Positions 24,556-34,700 of a stretch of 64,000 bases of DNA are shown here, piece after piece. Numbering within the stretch: position 1 is the stretch's first letter; the number at the start of each line of letters is the position of its first letter. The position numbers were made by a program, and so were the translations under genes. The notes below the pieces were generated by a model that did no database searches, had not been told where the DNA came from, and saw nothing but the letters and a program-made list of their open reading frames with translations. Source of the DNA: Luteibacter sp. dw_328 (GTDB lineage: Bacteria; Pseudomonadota; Gammaproteobacteria; Xanthomonadales; Rhodanobacteraceae); the NCBI RefSeq assembly GCF_018449605.1, contig NZ_JAAVUW010000006.1, positions 248,001-312,000 of the forward strand, written 5' to 3'.

Positions 24556-25669
24556 CGTCGCGGACCTGTCGAGCGCGATCTCGGCTGGCGGCAAGCCGGC
24601 GCGCCGCCTCGGCAGCGTCGTAGTCCGCAGCGAACTCGGGCCAGCCCTGCGCATGCCTCAGCACCAGGTCGGCGATCGTCCCGACATGGGCGGGCGTCGC
24701 ATTGAGGCAGGGAATGTAGTTCAGTGTTTCGCCGCCGGCCTCTTTGAAGAAGTCGGCGTTCTGCATGGCGATTTCCTCGAGCGTCTCCAGGCAATCCACC
24801 GCGAAACCGGGGCTGATGACGTCGATCCGCTTGATGCCATTGGCGCCAAAGACTTTGACCGTCTCATCCGTGTAGGGGTGCAGCCAGCGCTCACGACCCA
24901 CGCGCGACTGGAAGCTGAGCGGTGCCTCGACCTCGGACAGTCCCAGGGCTTCGCGCAGCAGGCGCGCCGTGGCGTGACACTGGCAGAAATACGGATCACC
25001 GTTACGCACGTAGCGTTCGGGAATGCCGTGGAAGCTCATGAGTAATTTCTCGCCGCGACCGTGTCGATCCCAGTGGGCCCGCACGCTATCGGCCAGCGCG
25101 GCGATATAGCCCGGCTCCGCATGGTAGTCGTTGATCTGGCGCAGCTCCGGCGGCCAGCGGAGGCCTTTCACCGCATCCGCCACCGCGTCGAAGACACTCC
25201 CGGTCGAGGTGGCCGAGTACTGGGGGTAAAGCGGCAGCACGAGCAGTCGCCTGACGCCTTCGCGCTGCAACTGCGCAATGGTTTCCGCCACGGCGGGCTT
25301 GCCGTAGCGCATGGCGAGCGCCACGCGGATCGGGCCGGGCCGACGACGACCCAGTTCGGCCTGCAAGGCGGCGGCGAGCGCTTCGCTACCTACCCTTAGC
25401 GGCGAACCCTGCTCCGTCCAGATCCGCGCATAAGCGTGTGCCGACCGCTTCGGTCGCACGCGCAGAATCACACCGTGCAGGATGGCCAGCCAGAGCAGGC
25501 GCGGGTATTCGATGACACGCGGGTCACCGAGGAACTGCGCCAGATAGGGCCGTACAGCAGCGGCGGTAGGCGCTTCAGGTGTACCGAGATTAACCAGCAG
25601 CACACCGACCTGGGGCAGGTGGTCATGGGAATACCCGGCAAGGCCGGTATAGTTTGGCGTACCTGGCAT
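24548..25669 (-). CDS. hemH: Ferrochelatase
   Basis: A protein of about 373 residues that inserts Fe2+ into protoporphyrin IX. Landmarks are VGVLLVNLGTPEAP at the N-terminus, the metal-binding His in LLMSFHGIPERYV, FQSRVGRERWLHPYTDE and the catalytic Glu region CLETLEEIAMQ. Cysteine-rich iron-sulfur ligands at the C-terminus are not evident. The start is uncertain: ATG 25669 gives a length near the family norm, while more upstream ATGs would add up to 28 residues. Heme synthesis here fits the nearby heme O/A genes. Confidence 0.92.
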   Translation of the reverse strand: MPGTPNYTGLAGYSHDHLPQVGVLLVNLGTPEAPTAAAVRPYLAQFLGDPRVIEYPRLLWLAILHGVILRVRPKRSAHAYARIWTEQGSPLRVGSEALAAALQAELGRRRPGPIRVALAMRYGKPAVAETIAQLQREGVRRLLVLPLYPQYSATSTGSVFDAVADAVKGLRWPPELRQINDYHAEPGYIAALADSVRAHWDRHGRGEKLLMSFHGIPERYVRNGDPYFCQCHATARLLREALGLSEVEAPLSFQSRVGRERWLHPYTDETVKVFGANGIKRIDVISPGFAVDCLETLEEIAMQNADFFKEAGGETLNYIPCLNATPAHVGTIADLVLRHAQGWPEFAADYDAAEAARRLAASRDRARQVRDDA

Positions 25670-25756
25670 CGGCGTCGGGCACTCGCGGGAATTCCCGCAG
25701 TCTGCCATAGCGCGGTGTAACGCCGAAGCCGTCATGTGTATGAAAGGAGCCACGCG

Positions 25757-26449
25757 ATGACCCCACGTCTTTCCCGCCTGCTTGTTCTCGGCCTTCTTGC
25801 CTTGCTGCCGGTCTCGGCAGTCCAGGCCGCCGACCCGCCGAAGGAGCAGGCAGAGAATGCGGTGCGCGTGCTCAAGGAAATCATGGACGATGCCCCGGAC
25901 AAGCAGTTGCCGGCCGACCTCCTCAAGAACGCGAGGGCCATTGCCGTCCTCCCCGACATGGTCAAGGGCGGCTTCGTCTTCTCGGGGGCCAAGGGCGAAG
26001 GCCTGATCTCGATCAAGAGCCCCGATGGCACCTGGTCCAACCCCAACTTCATCTCCATGGCGGGTGCCGGGGTAGGCTTCCAGATCGGGATCCAGTCGGC
26101 CGACGTGATCCTGGTCTTCCGTACCGATCGGGGCGTGCAGGGCATCATCGACGGTAAGTTCACCCTGGGCGCCAACGCCTCCGCCGCCGCCGGCCCGGTG
26201 GGCCGCTCAGCCACGGCGGCCACCGATGGCCAGCTCAAGGCCGAGATCTACACCTATTCGCGCGCGCGCGGCCTGTTCGCCGGCGTGGCCCTCGATGGCA
26301 CCCACTTCAGCATCGATGACGACACCAACAAGGAGGTCTACGGCCCGGGTATCACCCCCCGCCGCATCTTCGAGACAGGCGGTATCACCAACGCTCCAGC
26401 CTATGTCGTCAATTTCCGTGACACGCTGGAGGAGTACACTAACCGCTGA
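25757..26449 (+). CDS. Exported SYLF-domain (Ysc84/DUF500) lipid-binding protein
   Basis: A 230-residue protein with a clean signal peptide (LSRLLVLGLLALLPVSAVQA). The mature part is a SYLF domain, with the typical AIAVLPDMVKGGFVFSGAKG, GAGVGFQIGIQSADVILVF, GIIDGKFTLGANASAAAGP and YSRARGLFAGVALDG. In other organisms SYLF domains bind phosphoinositides; the bacterial periplasmic form has no firm role. AAGGAG lies eight bases before ATG 25757. It is 75 bases upstream of tatA, same strand. Confidence 0.9.
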   Translation: MTPRLSRLLVLGLLALLPVSAVQAADPPKEQAENAVRVLKEIMDDAPDKQLPADLLKNARAIAVLPDMVKGGFVFSGAKGEGLISIKSPDGTWSNPNFISMAGAGVGFQIGIQSADVILVFRTDRGVQGIIDGKFTLGANASAAAGPVGRSATAATDGQLKAEIYTYSRARGLFAGVALDGTHFSIDDDTNKEVYGPGITPRRIFETGGITNAPAYVVNFRDTLEEYTNR

Positions 26450-26524
26450 ATCTGAACCATCCGGCGTCACGCAAGGGCGCTGGTCCGTCCCATCGGTGCC
26501 CTGGCGGGCGCCTGCGAGGTTTTC

Positions 26525-26770
26525 ATGAGCATTACCCATATCGTCCTCTTGCTTCTCGTCGTCGTGCTGATCTTCGGCACGAAGAAGCTGCGCAACATCG
26601 GCTCGGACCTGGGCGGTGCCATGCGCGACTTCAAGAAGGGCATGGATGGCGACGAAGAGGCCAAGGCGGCCCGCGAGCGTGAAGACAAGCTGCGCGCGGA
26701 TCCCCCGGTAACGGGTCAGGTCCCGCCGACCCACACCGAATCCACCGAGCCGCGCGACCGCGCTCCGTGA
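26525..26770 (+). CDS. tatA: Sec-independent protein translocase TatA
   Basis: An 81-residue Tat pore subunit. The short N-terminal helix ([18 protein letters not shown]) with the FG-K-L hinge is followed by an amphipathic helix ([18 protein letters not shown]) and a charged, disordered tail. The usual polar residue near the N-terminus of the helix is His5. GAGG lies five bases before ATG 26525. First gene of tatABC; tatB follows after 13 bases. Confidence 0.95.
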   Translation: MSITHIVLLLLVVVLIFGTKKLRNIGSDLGGAMRDFKKGMDGDEEAKAAREREDKLRADPPVTGQVPPTHTESTEPRDRAP

Positions 26771-26783
26771 TCCCGGCGGCGCC

Positions 26784-27206
26784 ATGATCGAGATCAGCTT
26801 CGGTAAATTGCTGCTGCTCGCGGTAGTGGCGCTCATCGTCCTCGGCCCCGAGAAGCTTCCGCACGCCGCGCGTACCGCGGGCTTGCTCCTGCGGCGCATG
26901 CGCAACGGCTGGGATAACGTCAAGGCCGAGGTCGAACGCGAAATCCAGGCTGAGGAAATCAAGCGCACGCTGCGCGAGACGGCCGAAAGCGCCCGTTCCG
27001 CGCATGACAGCATGCGCGACGAGATCCGCGGCGCCGGCAAGGACATCCGCGACACCGGTGACCGCGTCCGCGACACCTTTACCGAAACGCAGACAGCGCG
27101 TATCGAAGGCCGCGAGGCCGACCCGGCGCGCGACATGCTGCCACTGGCCCACGGTGTGACGACGCCACCTGCGCCGACTACGGATGAACCGCATGACCGC
27201 AGCTGA
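26784..27206 (+). CDS. tatB: Sec-independent protein translocase TatB
   Basis: A 140-residue receptor subunit that works with TatC to bind twin-arginine signal peptides. The family N-terminus MIEISFGKLLLLAVVALIVLG and the conserved GPEKLP hinge with Glu are present, followed by a long charged amphipathic region and a disordered tail. It overlaps tatC by 23 bases, implying translational coupling. Confidence 0.94.
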   Translation: MIEISFGKLLLLAVVALIVLGPEKLPHAARTAGLLLRRMRNGWDNVKAEVEREIQAEEIKRTLRETAESARSAHDSMRDEIRGAGKDIRDTGDRVRDTFTETQTARIEGREADPARDMLPLAHGVTTPPAPTTDEPHDRS

Positions 27207-27951
27207 CCCCGGTCCGTCCGCCGACGACGCGATCGAAGAGGGCCTGTTTTCCCACCTGATCGAACTGCGCTCCCGACTTCTTCGCGCCGTCGTCGTCCTG
27301 CTGCTGGTGCTGCTGGCCCTCGTGCCGGTGGCCAACCATCTCTACGCCGAACTGGCCAGGCCGCTGGTCGAGCGCATGCCCCAGGGCGCGCACCTGATCG
27401 CGACCGAAGTGGCCAGCCCGTTCGTGACGCCGCTGAAGCTCGCCTTCTTCGTGGCGCTGTTCATCAGCATGCCGATGATCCTGTACCAGCTGTGGGCCTT
27501 CGTCAGTCCCGGTCTGTACAAGCATGAGAAGCGTCTGGCGCGGCCGCTGCTGGTGGCGTCGCTGGTGCTGTTCTACACCGGCTGCGCGTTCGCCTACTTC
27601 GTGGTCATGCCGGCGGCCTTCAAGTTCCTCAACGCCGTCACCCCCGAAGGCGTGGAGATGATGACGGACATCACGCATTACCTCGACTTCGTGATGCTGA
27701 TGTTCTTCGCCTTCGGACTCTGCTTCGAAGTGCCGGTGGCCGTGGTCATCCTGGCGGCGATCGGCGTCGTCGACGCCCAGAAGCTCAGCAAGGGCCGGGG
27801 CTACGCCATCGTCGGCGCCTTCGCCATCTCCGCCTTCATCACTCCACCGGATTTGTTGTCCATGGTGATGCTGGCCGTGCCTATGTGCCTGCTGTACGAA
27901 GTGGGCCTGCTGTCGGTGCGCTTCCTGCTGAAACCACCCGAAGGGGAGTAA
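27184..27951 (+). CDS. tatC: Sec-independent protein translocase TatC
   Basis: A 255-residue, six-helix inner-membrane protein that recognises twin-arginine signals. Landmarks are FSHLIELRSRLLRAV, the conserved FVSPGLYKHEKR loop with its Pro and Glu, YLDFVMLMFFAFGLCFEVPV and FITPPDLLSMVMLAVPM. Start could be ATG 27184 or ATG 27193. The gene converges on the accessory island: the next minus-strand gene ends 40 bases away, so tatC marks one boundary of the island. Confidence 0.95.
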   Translation: MNRMTAADPGPSADDAIEEGLFSHLIELRSRLLRAVVVLLLVLLALVPVANHLYAELARPLVERMPQGAHLIATEVASPFVTPLKLAFFVALFISMPMILYQLWAFVSPGLYKHEKRLARPLLVASLVLFYTGCAFAYFVVMPAAFKFLNAVTPEGVEMMTDITHYLDFVMLMFFAFGLCFEVPVAVVILAAIGVVDAQKLSKGRGYAIVGAFAISAFITPPDLLSMVMLAVPMCLLYEVGLLSVRFLLKPPEGE

Positions 27952-27990
27952 CTCATGGGTGTGTCGAATTAATCATCAGGAAATGCTGCG

Positions 27991-28686
27991 TCACTTCGCA
28001 TAGGTTTCGAAGCTACACATGACGTCAGGTTCGTCCTTCTCGGGATTAATCAGAACGCCGCGGGCTTTCCTGCAGATTTCCTCTATCCCTTGACGGTCGG
28101 CCTTCGTGTATTCGGCGTCCTCGTCTTCGGTGTGGATGATCAGCTTCCAGTTCAGCGGCAAACAGTAGTCGGGGTCCGGGGAGATTCTCGACGAACTTGT
28201 GCCTCCATCCCAGCGACGCAGAGCTTTGTTCGCTTTATCGGCGGTGTCTTTGCACGCCTGGACTGGCGTCTTGGTCGGATTGGCTGGCTTTTTTAGATGA
28301 CATGTGGCGATGATCGTCTGATTGGGGTGTGATCCTGTTCTTTCAGATAGCGTTCCGCCTGTTTCGGTGCACAGGTTTGTCAGCTGATCCTTCACTTCCT
28401 CGTAGTCAGAGACTTCAGCAAAGCTTGCCCTCCAACTCGGTGCGGAGCAGTCTGCCGGATTGTAGTGGTCGCTCCCCACGTCCTCGTCCGCGCTCGCATC
28501 GGTCGTCTCGATTCCTTTCCCGCTCAAATATTCCTTCGCCGCATCCTTGGATGTCTGGCAAACCTGGATGGGTGTCTTAGCGGCCTCGGCTCTTCCCGAA
28601 GGGATAGCAGCTATGCACACGATAGCGATCCATGCACCCAGACAAGAGGGGGTTGAAAACCGATAGATGGGGTGGCGGGTATCCAT
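27991..28686 (-). CDS. Secreted protein with two tandem cysteine-containing repeats
   Basis: A 231-residue protein with a signal peptide (helix LGAWIAIVCIAAI, cleavage near GRAEAA) and AAGGAG eight bases before ATG 28686. The mature region holds two diverged copies of one unit: TPIQVC...ADCSAPSW...LC...GG...IIATC and TPVQAC...DYCLPLNW...IC...RG...VMC. Each unit has four cysteines at corresponding positions, probably two disulfides per domain. I do not recognise the family. It is the last gene of the island, downstream of the Tc-A-like gene on the same strand, and may be an exported partner of it; that is inference from position. Confidence 0.75.
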   Translation of the reverse strand: MDTRHPIYRFSTPSCLGAWIAIVCIAAIPSGRAEAAKTPIQVCQTSKDAAKEYLSGKGIETTDASADEDVGSDHYNPADCSAPSWRASFAEVSDYEEVKDQLTNLCTETGGTLSERTGSHPNQTIIATCHLKKPANPTKTPVQACKDTADKANKALRRWDGGTSSSRISPDPDYCLPLNWKLIIHTEDEDAEYTKADRQGIEEICRKARGVLINPEKDEPDVMCSFETYAK

Positions 28687-28771
28687 GCCATGTTCTCCTT
28701 GAGTTATACGGTGCCCTCGGCCGCATCCGTAACAACTTCAGGGAGCGGCCGATGGCCTCACGCTGGACCGG

Positions 28772-31700
28772 TCATCGCCTGATGCCAATCCCGACGAGTA
28801 GCGACTGCACCACCTTTCCCGTCTGTCCTACTTCCTGGAGAACCAATTGCCCCGTGTAGGACTTCCCCTGAGGAAGATCGGGATTGTCCGAGGCGAGGTA
28901 TTCAATGGATAGAACACTTTCGCCTGAGTTGTCGGCTGCTCCACCTTTGGCAATGGCGGAATGGTTTATGCCGAAGGCCGCTTCGCCTGCCCAGGTCAGT
29001 GTTCCTCTGAGCTTGAGGGAGTATTTGCGGCCATTGTCGTCGACGACCGTCGTGCTGAGCAGGGTAGGCGCTGGAGGGGAGGCGGCTAACGATGTCGGAC
29101 CTTCATCGTCGGAGATCGCGAGGTAACCCGGACGGGAGCCGATTCCTGGTGTGGCTGGCGATATGTGGAGAACGGGCTTCTTCCCATCTACAAATTGAGC
29201 CGTAATCCGCGGAATGTCGAGCGAAAGCGTTGGGAACTCCACGGCAGACGCTTCATCGTCGCCGCCATGCAGGGCAACTTTGAGCACGATCCGCAATTCG
29301 GTCTTGGTGCCGAGTCCGTTGAGGTAGACGTAAGGAAGCGTAACGCTCAGTCCCGCACTGACTTCATCCTTCGTGACGGTTCTTGGCGAAGGAAACAGGT
29401 CCAGGTCATTTTTGGAACCATTCTGCTTCGTTCCCTGGCAGCGTAACCAGATGCGCTGACCTTCCTGGATAGTGGGCCACGCCGCTACGGTAAGTTTGCC
29501 GCCGTTCGTTATGTCCCGGCAGTCGAGCGCATTGCGCGCGAGGACCTCGGCAAGCACCGGGCGAGGAAGGTTCGCGATGTTTGCGGTGCTGCCAGACGGT
29601 GGTGGCTTTGGGTCGGCAACGGGAGCGGGCTTCGGTGCCACAGCCGGTTTTGGGGTTGGAACCGGCGAGGGTACGGGTTTCGGAGCAGGCTCAGGGTTAG
29701 ATGCCGGAGGCGGCTTTGGAGCAGGAGCCAGCGGAGTGGTTGGAGCCGCGTACGTGAAGTTCACCTCGAGCCGAATGGACTCCCGCACCCTCGCTCGCAT
29801 CCCCGGCACGGCCCAGCTCATGAGCTGGACCGTGGTAAGTCCCCGGTACGTACCGAACGGCAGGTTCGGGTTGTGTTCGGGCCTGACGACGGCGAGCAGT
29901 CTTGTGGAATTCAGATGGTCCCGGCCCTTCGCCTCCGAGGGGTTGTCCCACCCTGTATTGATGGCGTGGACGTCTTCCGTGAAAACCCGGCGAGATAGCC
30001 GGCATCGGACGATCCGTTTCTCTTCGTTTGTGTCCACCAGCCGGACATTCAGGAACTTCGCGGTGCCATCCAACGAGAGCGACGTGGGCCCTTCCTCGGC
30101 GGACGTCGCGACGTAGCCGTAGTCGCATGGCAACGAAGGATCGGGAAGGGATTCCAGTTCGGAAACCTCATCCATCTGCACGCGCAACGTGGAGCACTTC
30201 GGGATATCGAGCGTGAGTTCCGGAAACATCGTCGCCGTGCTCGATGCGCCGCTTCCGTCGAGTGACGCCTTGAATACGACCCTTACCTGCGCGTAGTCAC
30301 CGAGCTCTTCCAGATAAGCATGTGGGATGGTTGCCTCGATGCCTTGCAAGACCTCGTCAAGAGTGACGGGTTTGCTGGACCCTCGCAGCGAGCGGGGCAC
30401 GGAGGTGCCATCCGCTCTTGTTCCCAAACACTGTAGCCAGATCCGCTGGCCGTTACGAATAGAGGGCCAGGGCGCGATCGTAAGGGCCGCACCGTTGGGA
30501 ACGTCGCGTCGATCAATGGCGTTCAGGCCCCGAGCGTCCAGCGCACGCGGGGTCGGGTAGACGGTGGCGTCGACAGGAACGTCGGTTGCAAGGTCTTCTT
30601 TAACGGTCTGAGCGGGGGGCGACACGTCCCCTGTGGTCTTGCCAGGTAGTGACGCGAGCAAGTCGTCCACTTTCTCCTTGAACTCGATACCACCCCAGGC
30701 GGCGGAGTAGTCGAGGCGAATCTCTATATCGGCGATCTGGCCGCGGATGCTCGCGTCGTCAAGAAGATCGAGCTTCCAGGACGAGACGGCGCCGGCACCC
30801 TCGAACATGCCATAGCGTCCATCCGCGAATTCGTTGCGCAGCGCGATGGTTTCCAGTGGATCGGCGCCCGGTCGGGGCGACGCGTGCGAGAGCACGATCT
30901 GCTGGTCGCCACGCAGGTCGCGCAGGACCGCTTCCGCACTACCCTTGGTCGGGTCGTAGAGCGACTCCACGCCCATGGGATCGGGTCGATACAGGAGCGC
31001 GCTGGACGTTTGCGTGAGTACGGCGCGGATCTCCGTATCGGCGTTCAGCTTCGGAGTGGGCACCTTTGGGCTTCCCTCCGTCGGCACCAGGACGACCGCG
31101 AGATACCGTATCTGGCGAAGGTAGTGACCGGGAAAGTCCTTGTCGAAGAGCTCTTCAGTCAAATGGAAGGATAGCTTTCCATCTGACAGGGCAGTTTTCC
31201 ATGCCGCCTCTCCCAGCTCCTTCTTGAGCGAAATCGTCTTGTGAATGCTCAGGCGCCGCACATGGCGCCGCAGGAAGGCGCCCTGCATGATGTGAAGATC
31301 GTTCTGCAAGGCCTCGCCCGCGAACATGCCGCGTCGTGCCCCATCCCATGCATCGAGCCGCACGTGCTGGCTATCGAAGTCGCCGGTTTCATAACGATAG
31401 CTTGCCTCGGCGTCCAGGCAGAGGGCGAAAGCGGACTGGTAGGCCGAGGCGAACAGCTCGCCGAGGCGGCCCAGCATCCACGTGTACGTGGATGCGGTGG
31501 CGAACCCGGTGGTCTGCACCTCGTATTCGCTGCGTAACGTGTTGCGGCGCATGATCGCTTCGTTAAGTTCGATCGTTGCCGACTCGGCACGCGACGTCTG
31601 CTCCTCCATCTGCGAGGCAAGGATGGTGAGATCGTGCTCGGCCTGGGCCTTGTCGTGCGTCCACTCCTCGTTACGGCGCTCGTAGGCGGCTTCAACCCGG

Positions 31701-34700
31701 AGATCTTCGGCAAGCAGGCGGCTGGCTTCGGAAGTGGCGCCTAGCGCATCGCTGATCGCCTGGGGTACTCCCGCGGGGTCGGCGTTACCGACGGCCATAC
31801 CGAGGATCCTCGGGATCGTTTTCAGTCCACCTTGTGCGCCGATGGGTACCAGGCGCGCGAGCTGCAAAGCTATACCAAAAGCGGCTGTCGTCGTGCCGGC
31901 GACCTCGATCGCGCTACGAGGGAACGCAAGCTGCCCCGTCAGATACTTAATCCGCGTCTGTGTGGCCTGTTGGCTCAACTGCAGCGTATTGCGTTCGCGC
32001 CTGGCGGTTTCGACCGCTCTGCGCTTGAGAGAGATATCGAAGTCGGCCAGGGCCACCAGGTTCTTCAGCTGTTCGACTTCCAGCGCGTTGTCCGCTTCGT
32101 GTTCGTAGATCCGGAACAGATACCGGCCCAGATCGGTCAGGCGTTCCACCGCCGATAGCGCCATGGCCACCACTTCACGAAAACGATAGGCGGGCATGGT
32201 GTGGAGCGAAAGCAAGCGCAAGCCACTCGTCGATCCGCGACGACCGCCACTCCAGCTGTCTTCCGCATCTTCGTCGCCGTAACCCAGGTAGGGGATAAGC
32301 ACGCCGTCGATGGTGCGCCCGTGACGGAGATTCTCGAGGCGGCCCAGTAACAACGCGCGACGTTCCAGTAATACTCGATCGACGGGCTGGACAAACGCGT
32401 CACGCGGCACTGAGCCCAGTTTCATCGGTGCCCACGGGCGCGTTTCAGCGGGTTCCTGGAGCGTCCCGATGAGCTGCAGCGCTTTTTGGTAGCAAAGGTT
32501 CGCGTCACGCAGGGTGTCGGGGCTCAGTCGCCGGAACTGTTCGTCGCCTTCTTTGCGCCACAGGTCGACCAGGAACGCGTGGATGGCTTTACGGAAGTAG
32601 ATGGCGTTCGCGTAGCCCGCCAGCTCCGGTGCGGCACCGGTGTCGCTGGCCCCATCGAGGGGATAAACCAACGGCAGGCAGTTCCAGAAAGGAATCGGCG
32701 CCGACGTTTTGGTCGCGCTCCCGCGGTAGGGGTCGAAAAGATAGCGACGGCACCAGTGCCACGCCTCTTCGTAGTGGCCTTTCTCGCGCAGGCTCCAGGC
32801 AACCAGCCAGGGCACCTGGAAGAACAGTTCCCAGAAGTACAGTCCGTTGGCGCCGCGGAAGTCCACGAACCCACCACTGCCGCCGGCACGCAGGGCGGGT
32901 TCGGGTAGCGTCTGCGCATCGATCGACAGCGCAGCGTCCACCGAGCGCGTCGCACGGGCGACGAGCTGCTTGCCGAACAAGGTGTTCAGACGGATCGGTG
33001 GCTGGCGGGACTCGTCCAGATCGAGGTATTGCGCCTGCGCGCGGTTGCGGCGCACACGAGCGGTGGGTACGAGGTCGTCTGCGCTCAGGGTGGCCGCCTC
33101 GATGAGGTTGACGAGGGCATACGGCGCGGTGAGACGGGTCCACTCGTCGTAGGCGTCGTCGACGGTCTTCGTCGTCGGATCGTCCGAGGCACTGAGGACC
33201 AGACGGAAGGTGTAATCCGTCTCGTCGATATTCACGGGGATGCTTGCGACGATACGCTTCGTCCCACGAGTGTGAGCGTCCAACATCACGGTCTTGATAA
33301 CCACATCGGTGCTACTACCGCCGACGAGTTTGTCCAGCGTTGTCATGAGTTCGCGGTAGCTGGCCTGTTCGCTTGCGGCAAAACGGACTAGCGCGCTGCG
33401 AACCTCGGCAGGTAACGCCGCGCGAGTCGTCTCGGGAAGTGATGCGCCCAACTGATCGACCATAAGACCGATGAAGGCTTTATGCAGCGCTTTCCTGTGG
33501 GTTGCATGCGTAGCCTGCAGGAACGGTAACTCGCCAGAGAGCGCGCTTTTGTCGGAGGTGCCAAACTCAATCTCCTCGTCGCGAAGCGCCTGATAGTAGT
33601 CGCTGGCTGGGATGCGCCATGTGTCGGTGAGTAGCGGCAGCCAAGCGCCCAGGGCGGCCTGGTTGGTCGTTGCGAGTGCGTGGAGCGTATCCAGCGCTTC
33701 CGATGGGACGGTCGGGTAACGCTTTTTGAGGCTCTCCAGGTCGACCGAATCGGACGCAGATGTCGCGGGCGATTGCGCGTTGCCGACGCGGATGAGTTCG
33801 GCTTTCACCGAAATCGGATCGTCCTGCTGTGGGGCGCCACTGAGTGTGCAGGGAATGTCGAGATCGGGTCCCACTGGCGAAGCTCCTGCGTAGGTACCGA
33901 TATGCAGTGTCGACACTCCGCTGCCATCCGCCTCGACGAGGCTGGTTACTAGCGGTAAGGCTCTACTCTCCAATAAATCGAGAAGTGTCGTTCTTATCTC
34001 CAGTGACTTGGCCTCAACATCGAGTCCCGGGATTATTTCCTCGATGTAGCCGATCGCGGTAGCCTCCCGATCTTTGGCGAGTTTGCCGAACGTCGATTCA
34101 TGGATGATCTTTATATCGATGCTATCGAAATGGATCTTCGTGCTGTCCCACGAGTCAGGGGCGATATGCGATTTCAGTGCATACTCGGCAACTACACCGA
34201 AGTCCTTCTTTACTCTCGGTCCTTGCGCTTCATATTCGACGAACTTTCTCACACGGATGACATAATCGATGGAGATAAGCTCAATGTCATTGATGGTTTC
34301 GACCGGTTTCCGCGATCCCTGCTTCGGCAACCACACGTCGTCAAAGATGCCAGTAATCTCGATCTGTTTTCCGTCAGCTGTCAGTGAAGCGCTGAGGCCG
34401 GCGCTCTCCGGGCCTTTCATCAAGAGTTTGTCCGCCAGCGCCTTGACCCTCGTGTCGTCTGGCTTGCTTACCTGATCGCCGTTGGTCTTCAATTCGTACT
34501 TCGCGCCGATGTAAGGATGCTGCACGACACGCGGATCCCGGAAGAGGCTGTACCAGTTGCGGACGAGTCGCTTCTCCAGCTCGCCGCCCGCCTTCTCGCC
34601 GTCCAGATGTTTCTCGTCGATAAGCAGCAGGTCACGCACCGCCAGGTAGTAGTCCTTCTTCGCCGTCCAGTCTTTCGCCTCGTCCGGTATCGTCTGTTTT

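Noticed and set aside
28717-28752. TCGGCCGC / GCGGCCGA inverted repeat after the Tc-A-like stop
   Set aside because: Twenty-base loop and no T-run; not strong enough to call a terminator.
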